Positions 36,224 through 46,597 of a stretch of DNA of 64,000 nucleotides are shown piece after piece. The stretch lies in contig NZ_JXUW01000009.1 in NCBI RefSeq assembly GCF_000949255.1, forward strand, positions 30,915-94,914, read 5' to 3'. The notes beneath the pieces are model-generated. The model saw only the letters and a program-made list of their open reading frames with translations, ran no database searches and was not told where the DNA came from. The DNA comes from Ferrimicrobium acidiphilum DSM 19497. GTDB lineage: Bacteria; Actinomycetota; Acidimicrobiia; Acidimicrobiales; Acidimicrobiaceae. The number at the start of each line of letters is the position of its first letter. Position 1 is the stretch's first letter. Both the position numbers and the translations under genes were made by a program.

Positions 36224-37141
36224 GTGCGCCGGGAGGAGCTAGAGAGAGAGCTGAAAACTCGAGGCGCGTCCCTTCGCGAACTTCTGGCTCGCTCTGATCT
36301 CGATCTGTGGGGGTCTGGGCCAGTGCGCATCGGAATCTCTGGAGGTGCCGACTCCATGGGTCTAGCGCTGCTGGCATGGGCAAATGGTCAGCAAGTGCTT
36401 GGTGTCCACGTAGACCATGGACTCCGCTCGGACTCTAACACCGAGGGCAGAATGATTGCTGATGCGTTGGCGCCATTCGGAATCGGGCTCTTGGAGTGTC
36501 GCGTAGACGTAGAGGCCGGCGGCAATCTTGAAGATCGAGCCCGCCAGGCAAGGTTAGCCATTCTTGGAGGAGCCGCTACTGCCCATACTATGGACGACCA
36601 AGCAGAGACCGTGATCGCGAACCTACTGCGCGGTGCTGGACTCGTCGGAGTCGGCGCCATGCAGCCGGGGAGGAGGCACCCAATCCTACGTCTGCGTCGA
36701 AGTGAGACCCGACTTTTGTGTGAGGCCGCAGGAGTATGGATCTTTGATGATCCCAGCAATGGGGATCCGCGATTCGTGCGCAATCGCGTGCGTGCAGAGT
36801 TACTTCCACTGGCGGCCGATATCCTCCAACGTGATGTAGTTCCAATTCTGGCGCGCACGGCGGCTAATTCCCAGGAGTATGCCGAGGCGATTTCAGCGGT
36901 TTTGAGTCAGTTACCACAGGGACTCGAAGACCTACCTCCTGTACTCGCGCGACACAGACTGAATTCCTTGATCACGGCTGGACTAGGACTGAGGTTGAAT
37001 GGCGATCATCTCGAGCAGATCCGTCAAGTTGCTATCGGCCAAAGACCAGCTCACCAGATCGTGCATGCAATAACTGTCCGAAGAGTCCATGATGGGCTTG
37101 TATTTGTCGATCGTGACGGAAACCGTCTGTTGCAGCTTTAG
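36224..37141 (+). CDS. tilS: tRNA(Ile)-lysidine synthase
   Basis: 305 residues. PP-loop GISGGADSMGLALL and HVDHGLRSDSN, then the RNA-contact region with HTMDDQAETVIANLLRGAG. It modifies C34 of tRNA-Ile(CAU) to lysidine, an essential step. The open frame extends left into the IS right end (36161), but those codons belong to the IS; GTG at 36224, with no strong ribosome site, is the first start outside it. The IS border is only 20 nt upstream, so the original promoter and perhaps the first codons were replaced. Confidence 0.85.
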   Translation: MRREELERELKTRGASLRELLARSDLDLWGSGPVRIGISGGADSMGLALLAWANGQQVLGVHVDHGLRSDSNTEGRMIADALAPFGIGLLECRVDVEAGGNLEDRARQARLAILGGAATAHTMDDQAETVIANLLRGAGLVGVGAMQPGRRHPILRLRRSETRLLCEAAGVWIFDDPSNGDPRFVRNRVRAELLPLAADILQRDVVPILARTAANSQEYAEAISAVLSQLPQGLEDLPPVLARHRLNSLITAGLGLRLNGDHLEQIRQVAIGQRPAHQIVHAITVRRVHDGLVFVDRDGNRLLQL

Positions 37142-37252
37142 CAGGTAACAGGGAGACGTCGTTAGCAGGTCTACTTTGGTTGTTGAACCCATATAGTCGC
37201 GCCTACGTGGACGGTTACTTGAGCCTGGTCCGCCAAGTCCGAAGGGATGGCG

Positions 37253-37286
37253 CCTTGGTGCCTCATCCTTGGATGAGGCACCAAGG
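37253..37286. terminator. Perfect 16-bp palindrome downstream of tilS
   Basis: CCTTGGTGCCTCATCC, two bases TT, then the exact reverse complement. It lies in the 300-nt gap between tilS and hpt. It lacks a U-tract but is strong enough to act as a transcript end; a protein site is also possible. Confidence 0.5.
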
Positions 37287-37442
37287 TAGACCGCTAGTTC
37301 CGGTGAGGAGAGGTCGGAATGAGTGTGTCGGCAACCGCCTGGCAGGATGTTGAAGTGTTGAAGCTTCGTCTCTGAGAGTGTCGAGGATGTGGCTGTTCTA
37401 AGATGGATCGCGTGGGTGGACTCGCAGAGAGAGGTTCAAAGT

Positions 37443-37988
37443 ATGGGTTGGCGTGACGAGGACGGGCATCTCGGCGAGGTGGTGGTTAGTGCCGAGCGGA
37501 TCGCTGAGCGAGTCGCGGAGCTTGGTAAGACCATAACCCAGGACTATCAGGGACTCTCTCCCCTCCTGATTGGGGTGCTCAAGGGAGCCTTTGTATTCAT
37601 GACCGATCTTGCAAGGGAGATCAACCTTCCGGTCAGTGTCGATTTCATGGCGGTTTCATCGTATGGAGATGCGACGAAGACCTCAGGTGTGGTGAGGATT
37701 ATCAAGGATCTTGATATCGATCTTGTAGATCGAGATGTCATCTTGGTCGAGGACATAATTGAAAGTGGTCTCACCCTTCGCTATCTACTCCACAACCTGC
37801 GTTCGCGTAACCCTCGAACCTTGAAGGTATGCACGTTGTTGCTAAAGGAGGGCGAGCAGCGGGAATTGGTAACGCCGGACTATGTCGGATTCTCCATTCC
37901 TCGGGAGTTTGTCGTCGGTTATGGTCTCGATGTTGCCGAGAAATATCGGAATCTCTCATACATTGCAAGATATCGAGAGACGCTCTAG
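37443..37988 (+). CDS. hpt: Hypoxanthine phosphoribosyltransferase
   Basis: 181 residues from the ATG at 37443; the frame is open further left to 37389 but those codons are not conserved. The PRPP loop is VILVEDIIESGLTL, and the flexible-loop segment is VSSYGDATKTSG. It salvages hypoxanthine and guanine. It follows tilS as in most Actinobacteria. The gene usually next, ftsH, is absent; folE follows directly with a 1-nt overlap. Confidence 0.92.
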   Translation: MGWRDEDGHLGEVVVSAERIAERVAELGKTITQDYQGLSPLLIGVLKGAFVFMTDLAREINLPVSVDFMAVSSYGDATKTSGVVRIIKDLDIDLVDRDVILVEDIIESGLTLRYLLHNLRSRNPRTLKVCTLLLKEGEQRELVTPDYVGFSIPREFVVGYGLDVAEKYRNLSYIARYRETL

Positions 37989-38518
37989 TGACGAGTCGCG
38001 ATGAAGCTGTAACAGCGGTTGAGACGTTGCTCACCTATCTTGGGGAGCGCAACGATACTCGCTTTGGAGACGAGGTGTATTCGCGTACGCCGGATCGGTG
38101 GATCACGTTCCTCGAAGCGGCGACACAGGGCATGAGCGAGCCCGAGCCATCCGCGGTGCGCTTTGAGCTGGAGCGAAGCGGTTTGGTCAGCATCGATGAA
38201 GTGGCCTTCTACTCCTTGTGCGAACATCACCTGCTACCATTTTTTGGTGTAGTGAGCGTCGACTACCAGCCCGTGGACTATGTGGTGGGGCTCTCGGCGC
38301 TTGTGCATGTCATCGAGCGTCACGCCCGCCGTCTGCAGCTGCAAGAACGGATGACACGCGATATTGCCGCTGACGTTGCCGCCATAACTGGAGCCAAGGA
38401 CGTGCGTGTGTGTGTGGTGGCGGAGCATATGTGTATGTCGATGCGCGGGGTAGGCAAACCTGGTGCTCAGGTAACCACTCGGGTTGTTCTTTCGGGCTCT
38501 GACTCCGGGAATCCGTGA
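37988..38518 (+). CDS. folE: GTP cyclohydrolase I
   Basis: 176 residues from the GTG at 37988, which shares its first base with the hpt stop (TAGTG); the open frame further left is antisense-type noise over hpt. Zinc ligands are in SLCEHHLLPFFG and AEHMCMSMRGV, and RLQLQERMT is the family segment for substrate binding. First step of folate synthesis: GTP to 7,8-dihydroneopterin triphosphate. Start of a coupled folE-folP-folB-folK run. Confidence 0.94.
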   Translation: MTSRDEAVTAVETLLTYLGERNDTRFGDEVYSRTPDRWITFLEAATQGMSEPEPSAVRFELERSGLVSIDEVAFYSLCEHHLLPFFGVVSVDYQPVDYVVGLSALVHVIERHARRLQLQERMTRDIAADVAAITGAKDVRVCVVAEHMCMSMRGVGKPGAQVTTRVVLSGSDSGNP

Positions 38519-39336
38519 TGAGCGACGCGATGGGATCCAATCAGATAATGCGACCGGTGGTCATGGGCATCCTCAATGTGACCCCCGATTCATTCTCTGA
38601 CGGTGGGCGCTATGTTGACACTCAAGACGCTATCCGTCATGGCCGTGATCTCTTCGCGCAAGGTGCTGGTATCGTCGACGTTGGCGGTGAGTCGACCAGG
38701 CCAGGGGCGCAAGAGGTGTCCGAAACTGAAGAGCTACGCCGTATCTTGCCTGTGGTGGAGGCGTTGGCCGAGGATGGTGTGGTCTCGATCGATACCCGTA
38801 AAGAGCGTGTTGCAAAGACAGCACTTCGAGCCGGCGCGACCATCGTTAACGATGTCAGCGCATCGCTTGGTGCGACTGCAGCTGAGTTTGGAGCTGGCTG
38901 GGTAGCTATGCATGCTCAAGGTGTTCCAGAGACGATGCAGCAGTCACCTCACTACGCCGATGTCGTCGAAGAGGTCTATCGTTTTCTCCAAGGCTGTCGC
39001 ATCCAGGCAGAAAAATTTGGAGTTCGAGAGCTCTATCTTGATCCGGGCATTGGCTTCGGCAAGACCGTCGATCACAACCTAGCCCTACTCCGCAACCTAA
39101 CTCGCTTTCTCGATCTTGGCACCCCAATTCTGGTGGGAGTCTCTCGCAAGTCGTTTTTAGCTAGCCTTACGCGACTTCAACAGATGGCTGCACCGATCGA
39201 GCGCGAGGAACAAAGCCTTGCGGCGAATATCTGGGCGTTGACCCATGGCGCCTCGGTAGTGCGTGTGCACGAGGTCTCCCCTGTGATTGAGTATCTTCGA
39301 CTCGTTGAGGCTATGAAGATGACGGAGGGATCTTAG
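38518..39336 (+). CDS. folP: Dihydropteroate synthase
   Basis: 272 residues. Motifs: MGILNVTPDSFSDGG at the N-terminus, VDVGGESTRPGA, DPGIGFGKT and the C-terminal VRVHEV. Joins dihydropterin pyrophosphate with p-aminobenzoate; target of sulfonamides. ATG at 38518 overlaps the folE TGA (TGATG); a GTG at 38515 is also open. Confidence 0.95.
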   Translation: MSDAMGSNQIMRPVVMGILNVTPDSFSDGGRYVDTQDAIRHGRDLFAQGAGIVDVGGESTRPGAQEVSETEELRRILPVVEALAEDGVVSIDTRKERVAKTALRAGATIVNDVSASLGATAAEFGAGWVAMHAQGVPETMQQSPHYADVVEEVYRFLQGCRIQAEKFGVRELYLDPGIGFGKTVDHNLALLRNLTRFLDLGTPILVGVSRKSFLASLTRLQQMAAPIEREEQSLAANIWALTHGASVVRVHEVSPVIEYLRLVEAMKMTEGS

Positions 39337-39725
39337 TGAGTGACGTAATCGAGATAGCGCGCATCGAACTCATGACTCACGTCGGGCTGACTGAGGCCGA
39401 GCGATCGACCCCTCAGCCGATTGTGATAGGCATCCGCTTGATCCTTGACATTGAGCGCGGTCAACGAGATTATCTCGGGGCGACTTTTGACTATGCGGTG
39501 ATCGATCGGGTGATCCCGACAGCACTGATGCCCGCTCCTAGGTTGCTCGAGACGTTGGCTGAACGGATCATCGACGGTATCGTTCGCGATGCTGACTGTA
39601 CCCGGGTTGATACAATCGAGGTCTCGGTGACAAAGTGCAAGCCTCCGCTCGAGTTGATCTGCGATGGCGTGACCGTGACGCTGGCGACCCAACTCCGTGA
39701 TGATAGTGCGGCGGCGCAGAGTTGA
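39336..39725 (+). CDS. folB: Dihydroneopterin aldolase
   Basis: 129 residues, GTG start sharing a base with the folP stop (TAGTG). Contains IELMTHVGLTEAER, the FDYAVID segment and the catalytic Lys in VSVTKCKPP. Converts dihydroneopterin to 6-hydroxymethyl-dihydropterin. Overlaps folK by 4 nt. Confidence 0.92.
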   Translation: MSDVIEIARIELMTHVGLTEAERSTPQPIVIGIRLILDIERGQRDYLGATFDYAVIDRVIPTALMPAPRLLETLAERIIDGIVRDADCTRVDTIEVSVTKCKPPLELICDGVTVTLATQLRDDSAAAQS

Positions 39726-40198
39726 AGGTATACCTCGGGCTGGGGGCAAATCTTGTCGAACCTCAACGCCAGATGGAGGGCGCGCTTGAGCTTTTGGGAG
39801 GAGAACAATTAGTCTCGTCTCTCTATAGGACCGTTCCAGTCGGAGGGCCGCCGAATCAGCCAGACTATCTCAACGCAGTTATGGCATTTCAGTGGCACCG
39901 ATCGCCATTCGCGTTACTTGCGTTGATTCATCGTATCGAGGCTGCTTATGGGCGTGAACGACAGGTGCGTTTTGGCCCACGTACACTGGATATCGATATT
40001 CTGGCGATTTCTGGTCTTTCGATTAAGAGTACCGAGCTGACTCTTCCTCACCCCCGAGTGGCTGAGCGCGCTTTTGTCCTCGTTCCACTCGCTGAGGTTG
40101 ATGTTGATTTGGCGATGAAGTTTGGCTATGTCGGCGGTTATCCCGACGAGGTGGTCAAGGTTGCCGATTTTGATACCGTCGGTAGTCGCTGGGTATGA
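39722..40198 (+). CDS. folK: HPPK (hydroxymethyl-dihydropterin pyrophosphokinase)
   Basis: 158 residues, TTG start within folB. Motifs: YLGLGANL, SSLYRTVPVGGPPNQPDYLN and the metal/ATP segment RFGPRTLDIDIL, then LPHPRVAERAFVLVPL. Transfers pyrophosphate from ATP for FolP. Last gene of the folate run. Confidence 0.93.
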   Translation: MKVYLGLGANLVEPQRQMEGALELLGGEQLVSSLYRTVPVGGPPNQPDYLNAVMAFQWHRSPFALLALIHRIEAAYGRERQVRFGPRTLDIDILAISGLSIKSTELTLPHPRVAERAFVLVPLAEVDVDLAMKFGYVGGYPDEVVKVADFDTVGSRWV

Positions 40199-40276
40199 AC
40201 GAGCCGGTTGCTTAACGATATGGGAGCGCAGCCGACCAACGCTGGCTGATGCTGAACTCCGCAGGAAGGAGCGATT

Positions 40277-41110
40277 ATGGGAGAGCTGTTGCTCGCTGTT
40301 GATATTGGGAACACGGACACCGTATTTGGATTTTATGAGTTGAGCCGCCCTGAGCTAGGACGTCGTGCCGAAGATGGACTTCTAGAGCACCTCAGGTTGG
40401 CCACCAGGGTCGATCGAACGTCGGATGAGATCTATCTGCTCCTGCGCCAGTTTGTCGATGTTTGTGGCCTATCGTTGTCCGAACAGATGGTCGGCGTCAT
40501 CATCTCCTCCTCTGCACCCAGTGCGACTCAAGCAATGATCGATCTGTCACGCCGCTGGTTAGGGGTCGAACCCTTGGTTCTTGGTCGTGGACTTGACCTT
40601 GGTTTGAGAGTGCTCTACGACAACCCGAACGAGGTCGGACCTGATCGGCTGGCCGACGCCGTGGGTGCACACGACCTCTACCAAGGCGCGACAATCATCG
40701 TCGACCTTGGTACCGCTACCACCTTTGACGTGATCACCGCCGACGGAGACTATCTCGGCGGCGCGATCTGCCCTGGAGTGATCGTCTCATTGGATGCGCT
40801 GGTGTCACGGGCGGCGGCGTTGAGAAAGGTTGAACTAGTAGCGCCGCGATCGGTGATAGGCAAGACAACGGTAGAGTCGATCCAGGCTGGTGTACTCTAT
40901 GGTGTCAGAGGTCAGGTGGCCCAGATCGTGGCTGATACCGAGGAGATCATCGGGGCGGCTACCGTGATCGGGACCGGCGGGCTGGCAGAGCTTTTGGCCC
41001 CCTTCATACCCGCCATCACCGAGGTCGAGCCATGGTTAACGCTTCATGGTCTTAGACTCACGTGGGAGCGGAACCGTCATCTGGCGACTCGGATTAGCGA
41101 AGGAGGGTAG
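40277..41110 (+). CDS. coaX: Type III pantothenate kinase
   Basis: 277 residues, AAGGAG before the ATG. ASKHA fold: phosphate loop AVDIGNTDTVFGFYE, GPDRLADAVGAHDL and the second phosphate loop VDLGTATTFDVI, then GGAICPGV. First step of CoA synthesis. Sits between the folate genes and lysS as in many Actinobacteria. Confidence 0.94.
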   Translation: MGELLLAVDIGNTDTVFGFYELSRPELGRRAEDGLLEHLRLATRVDRTSDEIYLLLRQFVDVCGLSLSEQMVGVIISSSAPSATQAMIDLSRRWLGVEPLVLGRGLDLGLRVLYDNPNEVGPDRLADAVGAHDLYQGATIIVDLGTATTFDVITADGDYLGGAICPGVIVSLDALVSRAAALRKVELVAPRSVIGKTTVESIQAGVLYGVRGQVAQIVADTEEIIGAATVIGTGGLAELLAPFIPAITEVEPWLTLHGLRLTWERNRHLATRISEGG

Positions 41111-41114
41111 CTCG

Positions 41115-42557
41115 ATGGAGCATGAGACCGAGGCGTTTGCTGACGAGGCTATACCTTATGAGGTTGTCGGGGTAGAGGCTGTCGGTTCGTTGGTCGAGTC
41201 TTTTGGAGACCTGCCGGCGGATACGAGAAGCGGGCGAGAGGTGACCGTCGCCGGGCGGCTAATGCGCTTTCGTCGACAGGGGAGGTTGGCCTTTGGCGAT
41301 CTGGTTGACTCAAGTGGGAAAATCCAACTGCTGTTGAGGCGTGAGACAGCAGCCGACTTCGATCGTTTTGTACATCAGCGCGTTCTTGGTGATTGGATCA
41401 GCGTGAACGGTGAGGTGATGACCTCGAGAAGCGGCGAGTTGTCGATAGAGGTTGTCTCGTGGCAACTCCTAGCGCATGCGCGACGCAACTTTGGTGATAA
41501 GTGGCGGGGAATCAGCGATCCCGATACTCGATACAGGCAGCGTTACGTCGATCTTTGGGCGAATCCTGAGGTGCGCGAGAGGTTAAAGCTAAGGTCTCGA
41601 ATCGTGGCGCAACTGCGCAGCGACCTTGGTGATCGTGGCTTCATGGAGGTCGAGACCCCCATTTTGCAGCCGATCGCATCGGGCGCGATTGCGAAGCCTT
41701 TCGTGACCCACCACAATGCGCTCGATACTGACTTTTTCCTGCGGATAGCACCGGAACTCTACCTAAAGCGTCTCGTGGTTGGCGGTTTTGAGCGCGTGTT
41801 TGAGTTGGGACGTGATTTCCGTAATGAAGGACTGTCCCCTCGCCATAATCCGGAGTTCAGCATGTTGGAGGTATATCAGGCCTACACCGACGTCTACGGG
41901 ATGATTGAGCTCACCGAGACGCTGATTTCACATGCTGCGCTCGCAGCTCGGGCCTCTCTCCAGGTATCCTGCCAAGGTCAGATCATCGACCTTGCGCCAC
42001 CATATAGGCGGGCGACCATGGAGGAGCTGGTGTCTGAGACGCTTGGGCAACCGGTGCTACTTGAGCACGGTCGTCAACGTCTCGCTGATCTCGCAGCCGA
42101 GCATGGTGTCAAGGTCGAGACCGGTGATGGCCCTGGCCGTGTCCTGTTTTCGCTCTATGAGGCCCTAGTCGAGTCTGCTCTTGTGCAGCCAACTTTCGTG
42201 CTCGACTTCCCAAAGGAGGTCTCCCCGTTGGCTCGCGATCACCGTGATCCATCCAAGCCTGGTCGTGTTGAGCAGTTCGACCTGGTGATACTCGGACGGG
42301 AGATCGGCACCGCGTATTCGGAGTTAAACGACCCCGACGAACAACGAAGGCGCTTTTATCAGCAGGCGCAGGCACGATTGCAGGGTGACGAGGAGGCGAT
42401 GGTGCTCGATGAGGACTTTCTCCGTGCACTTGAGCATGGTATGCCGCCCACAGGTGGACTCGGTATCGGTGTCGACCGTCTGGTGATTCTCTTGACAGAT
42501 GCACCTCACATCAAGGAGGTCATTGCGTTTCCTGCGCTTCGGCCAGAGTCGCTGTAG
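41115..42557 (+). CDS. lysS: Lysyl-tRNA synthetase, class II
   Basis: 480 residues from the ATG at 41115, which has AAGGAGG 8 nt upstream; the open frame further left is over coaX. OB-fold with VTVAGRLMRFRRQGRLAF, motif 1 region VETPILQPIASGA, motif 2 FRNEGLSPRHNPEF, motif 3 GLGIGVDRLVILLT. Motif order and GREIGTAYSELNDP are standard. Confidence 0.96.
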   Translation: MEHETEAFADEAIPYEVVGVEAVGSLVESFGDLPADTRSGREVTVAGRLMRFRRQGRLAFGDLVDSSGKIQLLLRRETAADFDRFVHQRVLGDWISVNGEVMTSRSGELSIEVVSWQLLAHARRNFGDKWRGISDPDTRYRQRYVDLWANPEVRERLKLRSRIVAQLRSDLGDRGFMEVETPILQPIASGAIAKPFVTHHNALDTDFFLRIAPELYLKRLVVGGFERVFELGRDFRNEGLSPRHNPEFSMLEVYQAYTDVYGMIELTETLISHAALAARASLQVSCQGQIIDLAPPYRRATMEELVSETLGQPVLLEHGRQRLADLAAEHGVKVETGDGPGRVLFSLYEALVESALVQPTFVLDFPKEVSPLARDHRDPSKPGRVEQFDLVILGREIGTAYSELNDPDEQRRRFYQQAQARLQGDEEAMVLDEDFLRALEHGMPPTGGLGIGVDRLVILLTDAPHIKEVIAFPALRPESL

Positions 42558-42592
42558 CTTACTACCCGGCCAGAGATGGAACTAATGGCCTC

Positions 42593-43624
42593 TCAGGTGG
42601 CGAGCCGCAAAAATCCAGTTCCTTGACCGACCGCCACGTGGGCGGAGTCTATGAGCTGCGCGAGGAGATTGATCACCCAGCTGAAATCGTAGTGATCGAG
42701 TTGGGCAACTAGCTTGGTAACCCGGTCTCGGTACTGTTCCATTGCAGCAAGTGACTCTCCCAGAGCTCCAGAGCTACGGAGGAGCTCTGCGATCTGGCGA
42801 AGGTTCCTCGATGTACTGGCGTGCGGGAGCAGTTGGGATAGCGTCTTCCCAGCGGTTGGGTCCGCGAGGAGGAGTATGACTGGCAATGTGTAGATGCCCT
42901 CGACGAGATCCTGGCCAGGCTCTTTTTTCAGAACCTCCTTCGGTGCAAAGATGTCCATGATGTCATCTCGAATTTGAAAAACCATCCCGATCGATTCGCC
43001 TATCTCCGTGAACATGGTCACCTCGTCGTCGCCGAGGCCCGCAATCAGCGCTGGAATGCGAGCAGATGCAGCCATGAGGGATGCGGTCTTACCGGAGATG
43101 GCGGCGAGGTATTCTGCTCGGTTGCGATCGAGTCGATGAGCGGCGGCCACCTCAAGGATTTGGCCCTCGCACATGCGAGCAAGGGTATCAGCTAATAGCG
43201 TCGCGATCTCTTGGCTCAGTCGCGCTGAGATACCAGCAGCCTTGGCGAGTAGAAAGTCTCCTGTCACGATGGCGATCAAGTTGCCGAACTTCAGGTTGAC
43301 GCTCGGGACGCCTCGGCGTTCGCTCGCCTCGTCCATGACATCATCGTGGTATAACGATGCGAGATGGACTAGCTCTACAGCTACTGCGCCTTGCACCATT
43401 GCGGAGTCGGAGAACGATGCTATCTTCTCGGGAGACCATCCAAGGGCATGAGCAACGGCGAAGGAGATCATCGGACGAACCCGTTTCCCGCCCGCTGCTA
43501 TTAGATGGGTTGCCGCTTCGCTGATCATCGGGTCGCCTGTCGTGGCGACCTCGCGTAGCTGTTCCTCGAGAAGGACTAAGGATCGGCTCATCCAGGACTC
43601 TGTTAGACTGATTTCGTATTCCAC
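42593..43624 (-). CDS. Polyprenyl diphosphate synthase
   Basis: 343 residues. Isoprenyl synthase with GGKRVRPM, the first aspartate-rich motif LYHDDVMDEASERRG and the second QIRDDIMDIF. Lacks small-residue pattern clues strong enough to fix chain length; the length and the actinobacterial context suit a long-chain enzyme for menaquinone side chains. Converges on lysS with a 35-nt gap. Confidence 0.9.
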   Translation of the reverse strand: MEYEISLTESWMSRSLVLLEEQLREVATTGDPMISEAATHLIAAGGKRVRPMISFAVAHALGWSPEKIASFSDSAMVQGAVAVELVHLASLYHDDVMDEASERRGVPSVNLKFGNLIAIVTGDFLLAKAAGISARLSQEIATLLADTLARMCEGQILEVAAAHRLDRNRAEYLAAISGKTASLMAASARIPALIAGLGDDEVTMFTEIGESIGMVFQIRDDIMDIFAPKEVLKKEPGQDLVEGIYTLPVILLLADPTAGKTLSQLLPHASTSRNLRQIAELLRSSGALGESLAAMEQYRDRVTKLVAQLDHYDFSWVINLLAQLIDSAHVAVGQGTGFLRLAT

Positions 43625-44050
43625 CGACCTCTACCCTAGAGGCTCTGGGGATGTAAGCACAATGCCGGTCGCCAATAGATGACCGATGGGCTGGTAAATG
43701 GCATAATTCAGGATTGGATAAATTCGTGGTTGTGTTTGCCCTTCAGGGAGACGATAGCAGTCAGGAATGAGACAAGCAGCTGTGACAAATAGGGCGCGAG
43801 TGCACGAGACAGGAGATGAGCGGCGGTGCTGTCAACTTGTGGGGCGTAAATCGTCAGGGGATTGTGGTGAGGTAGGTTGGTTGGATAGTGTTGGCGATGA
43901 GCTGTCAGTCAAAGGAGACTGCTGAAACCTTCATGATCTTGGCGGGCATGGAAAGCTCGTCATTGGTGTTGACTAGACTGATGGGAATATAGATCGAGGT
44001 TGTGTTGCCGGGTGACTCCGGCAGGGAATCTCGATGAGGAGGCAGTTAAC
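43625..44050. other. Divergent promoter region, polyprenyl synthase/clpC
   Basis: About 425 nt with no credible gene. It should hold the promoters of both divergent genes. No clear ClgR-type or CIRCE-type repeat and no perfect -35/-10 pair was found. Confidence 0.4.
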
Positions 44051-46540
44051 TTGTTCGAACGTTTTACGGATCGTGCTCGCCGAGTATTGGTACTCGCTCA
44101 AGAGGAGGCCAAGCTTCTCCACCATAACTACATCGGGACTGAGCACATATTGCTTGGTCTGGTGCACGAAGGTGATGGAATCGCCGCCAAGGCGCTGGAG
44201 TCGCTTGGCGTCACGCTAGAAGGATTGCGTGAAGAGGTTGTGAAGCTTGCGGAGCCTTCGTCTGGCCCGACCCCTAACTCACCGGCCTTTACGGTTAGCG
44301 CGAAAAAGGTGCTCGAGTACTCGTTGCGCGAAGCGCTACAGCTAGGGCATAACTACATCGGAACCGAGCACATGCTTCTCGGTCTGGTGCGAGAGGGCGA
44401 AGGGACTGGATCGAAGGTTCTCATGAACCTCGGAATCGATCTGACCAGAGTCCGTTCGCAGGTCATGCAGATTCTTACCACCTACGAAGGGAAGCAGCCT
44501 GCTGGCGCCGGAGTTGGCCCATCTACTGGTCAAGAGCAATCCGGAGGCTCGGCGGTACTAGACCAGTTCGGGCGGAACCTTACGCAGATGGCCCGCGAGC
44601 ACAAGCTCGATCCGGTGGTCGGACGCGATCGTGAGATCGAACGAATGATGCAGGTACTATCGCGGCGCCAGAAGAACAACCCAGTGTTGATTGGTGAGCC
44701 TGGAGTTGGCAAATCCGCCATTGTTGAGGGGCTTGCCGAGAAGATCGTCCAAGGTGACGTTCCTGACACACTAAGAGGTAAGCAGATCTACACTCTTGAT
44801 CTTGGGGCACTCGTCGCCGGTAGTCGCTACCGCGGAGACTTTGAGGAACGCTTGAAGAAGGTGCTTAAAGAGGTGCGAACCAAGGAGAATATCGTCCTCT
44901 TTATCGACGAGATTCATACGTTGGTTGGTGCTGGGGCTGCCGAAGGTGCGATCGATGCCGCCTCCATTTTGAAGCCAATGTTGGCTCGTGGGGAGTTGCA
45001 GACGATCGGAGCCACGACGATTGATGAATATCGTAAGCATTTCGAGAAGGATGCAGCTCTAGAGCGCCGGTTCCAGCCGATCACGGTTGGTGAGCCTTCG
45101 ATCGAGGATACTTTCGAGATCCTAAAGGGTCTGCGTGAGCGCTATGAGACCCACCACAACGTGACTATCACGGATGAGGCCCTGGTGGCGGCGGCAAACA
45201 TGGCGGACCGATATATCTCTGATCGTTTCCTCCCTGACAAGGCCATTGACCTTATCGATGAGGCTGGTAGTCGGTTGCGAATCAAGCGCGTCACCTCACC
45301 GCCGGAGCTGCGCAAGATCGACGATGATCTCGTGCGCACGCGTAAGGATAAAGATTCGGCGCTCGCGCGGCAGAACTTTGACGAAGCCAAGCGACTCTCT
45401 ACCAGAGAAGGTGAGCTCGCGCAGCGCAAGAGCGAGTTGGAGGCCTCCTGGAAAGAGGAGGGCAAGGAGCGCTACGGTGTCGTAGATGAAGAGGTCATAG
45501 CCGAGGTTCTGGCGATGTGGACGGGCATTCCGGTCAATCGACTCACCGAGGAGGAGACGGCGAAACTGCTGCGGATGGAGGATGAGCTCCATCGCCGTAT
45601 CGTCGGTCAACAGGAGGCCATATCTGCGCTCTCGAGATCGATTCGCCGCACACATGCTGGCCTTAAGGATCCACGACGCCCCTCTGGGTCGTTTATCTTC
45701 CTAGGCCCGACCGGAGTCGGAAAGACCGAGTTAGCCAAGACGCTGGCGGAGTTTTTATTCGGTGATCCAGATGCCCTCATTCAGCTCGACATGAGTGAGT
45801 ATATGGAGAAGCACACGGTTGCGCGTCTTGTTGGCTCCCCTCCTGGGTATGTCGGATACGACGAGGGTGGTCAGCTAACAGAGGCGGTGCGCAGGAAGCC
45901 ATTTTCTGTCGTCCTCTTTGATGAGATTGAGAAGGCACATCCGGATATTTTCAATACATTGCTCCAGATTCTTGAGGATGGCAGACTTACGGATGCGCAA
46001 GGTAGGGCGGTGGACTTCAAGAACACGATCTTGATCATGACCTCCAACCTTGGGAGTGCTGATCTTCATAAGAGTCAGGTTGGTTTCTCTAGAAGTACGG
46101 ATGCTGTTAACCATGAGAAGATGCGAATCAAGTTGAATGAGGCGCTCAAGACACACTTTAAGCCCGAGTTTTTGAATCGCATCGATGAGGTCATCGTATT
46201 CCATGAGCTCACGCAGCCAGAGGTGGAGAAGATCGTCGATCTGTTGTTTAAGCGAATTCAGAAGCAACTGGAGACGAAGGGTATCGGCATTGAGCTGACT
46301 GAGTCGGTGAGAGCTCATCTCGCTAAGGTTGGTTACGATCGGGAACTTGGGGCACGCCCTTTGCGTCGCACTCTACAGCGATTGATCGAGGATCCACTCT
46401 CTGAGCGGCTGCTCAACAAGGAGTTTCACGCTGGCGAGATGGTGGTTGTCGATCTCGATGGAGAGGACGTGGTGTTCCGCGTTATCGAGGGTGTCGATCC
46501 AACTCCAATGGAGCTAGCGGAGTCCTCAAGCGCCGACTGA
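44051..46540 (+). CDS. clpC: ClpC/MecB-type AAA+ unfoldase
   Basis: 829 residues from the TTG at 44051, chosen because ClpC proteins start at (M)FERFTDRAR and GAGGAGG lies 8 nt upstream. Two Clp-N repeats ([14 protein letters not shown] and [14 protein letters not shown]), first AAA+ with [15 protein letters not shown], a middle coiled domain, second AAA+ with [18 protein letters not shown]. Feeds unfolded proteins to ClpP. The spacing of the DNA-repair genes radA and disA right after it matches actinobacterial synteny. Confidence 0.95.
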   Translation: MFERFTDRARRVLVLAQEEAKLLHHNYIGTEHILLGLVHEGDGIAAKALESLGVTLEGLREEVVKLAEPSSGPTPNSPAFTVSAKKVLEYSLREALQLGHNYIGTEHMLLGLVREGEGTGSKVLMNLGIDLTRVRSQVMQILTTYEGKQPAGAGVGPSTGQEQSGGSAVLDQFGRNLTQMAREHKLDPVVGRDREIERMMQVLSRRQKNNPVLIGEPGVGKSAIVEGLAEKIVQGDVPDTLRGKQIYTLDLGALVAGSRYRGDFEERLKKVLKEVRTKENIVLFIDEIHTLVGAGAAEGAIDAASILKPMLARGELQTIGATTIDEYRKHFEKDAALERRFQPITVGEPSIEDTFEILKGLRERYETHHNVTITDEALVAAANMADRYISDRFLPDKAIDLIDEAGSRLRIKRVTSPPELRKIDDDLVRTRKDKDSALARQNFDEAKRLSTREGELAQRKSELEASWKEEGKERYGVVDEEVIAEVLAMWTGIPVNRLTEEETAKLLRMEDELHRRIVGQQEAISALSRSIRRTHAGLKDPRRPSGSFIFLGPTGVGKTELAKTLAEFLFGDPDALIQLDMSEYMEKHTVARLVGSPPGYVGYDEGGQLTEAVRRKPFSVVLFDEIEKAHPDIFNTLLQILEDGRLTDAQGRAVDFKNTILIMTSNLGSADLHKSQVGFSRSTDAVNHEKMRIKLNEALKTHFKPEFLNRIDEVIVFHELTQPEVEKIVDLLFKRIQKQLETKGIGIELTESVRAHLAKVGYDRELGARPLRRTLQRLIEDPLSERLLNKEFHAGEMVVVDLDGEDVVFRVIEGVDPTPMELAESSSAD

Positions 46541-46597
46541 GTAGGCGTTTGAGGCTGCGGTGTGTAAGTGTCAGAGCCTCGTCCTAGACCGGAGTAG

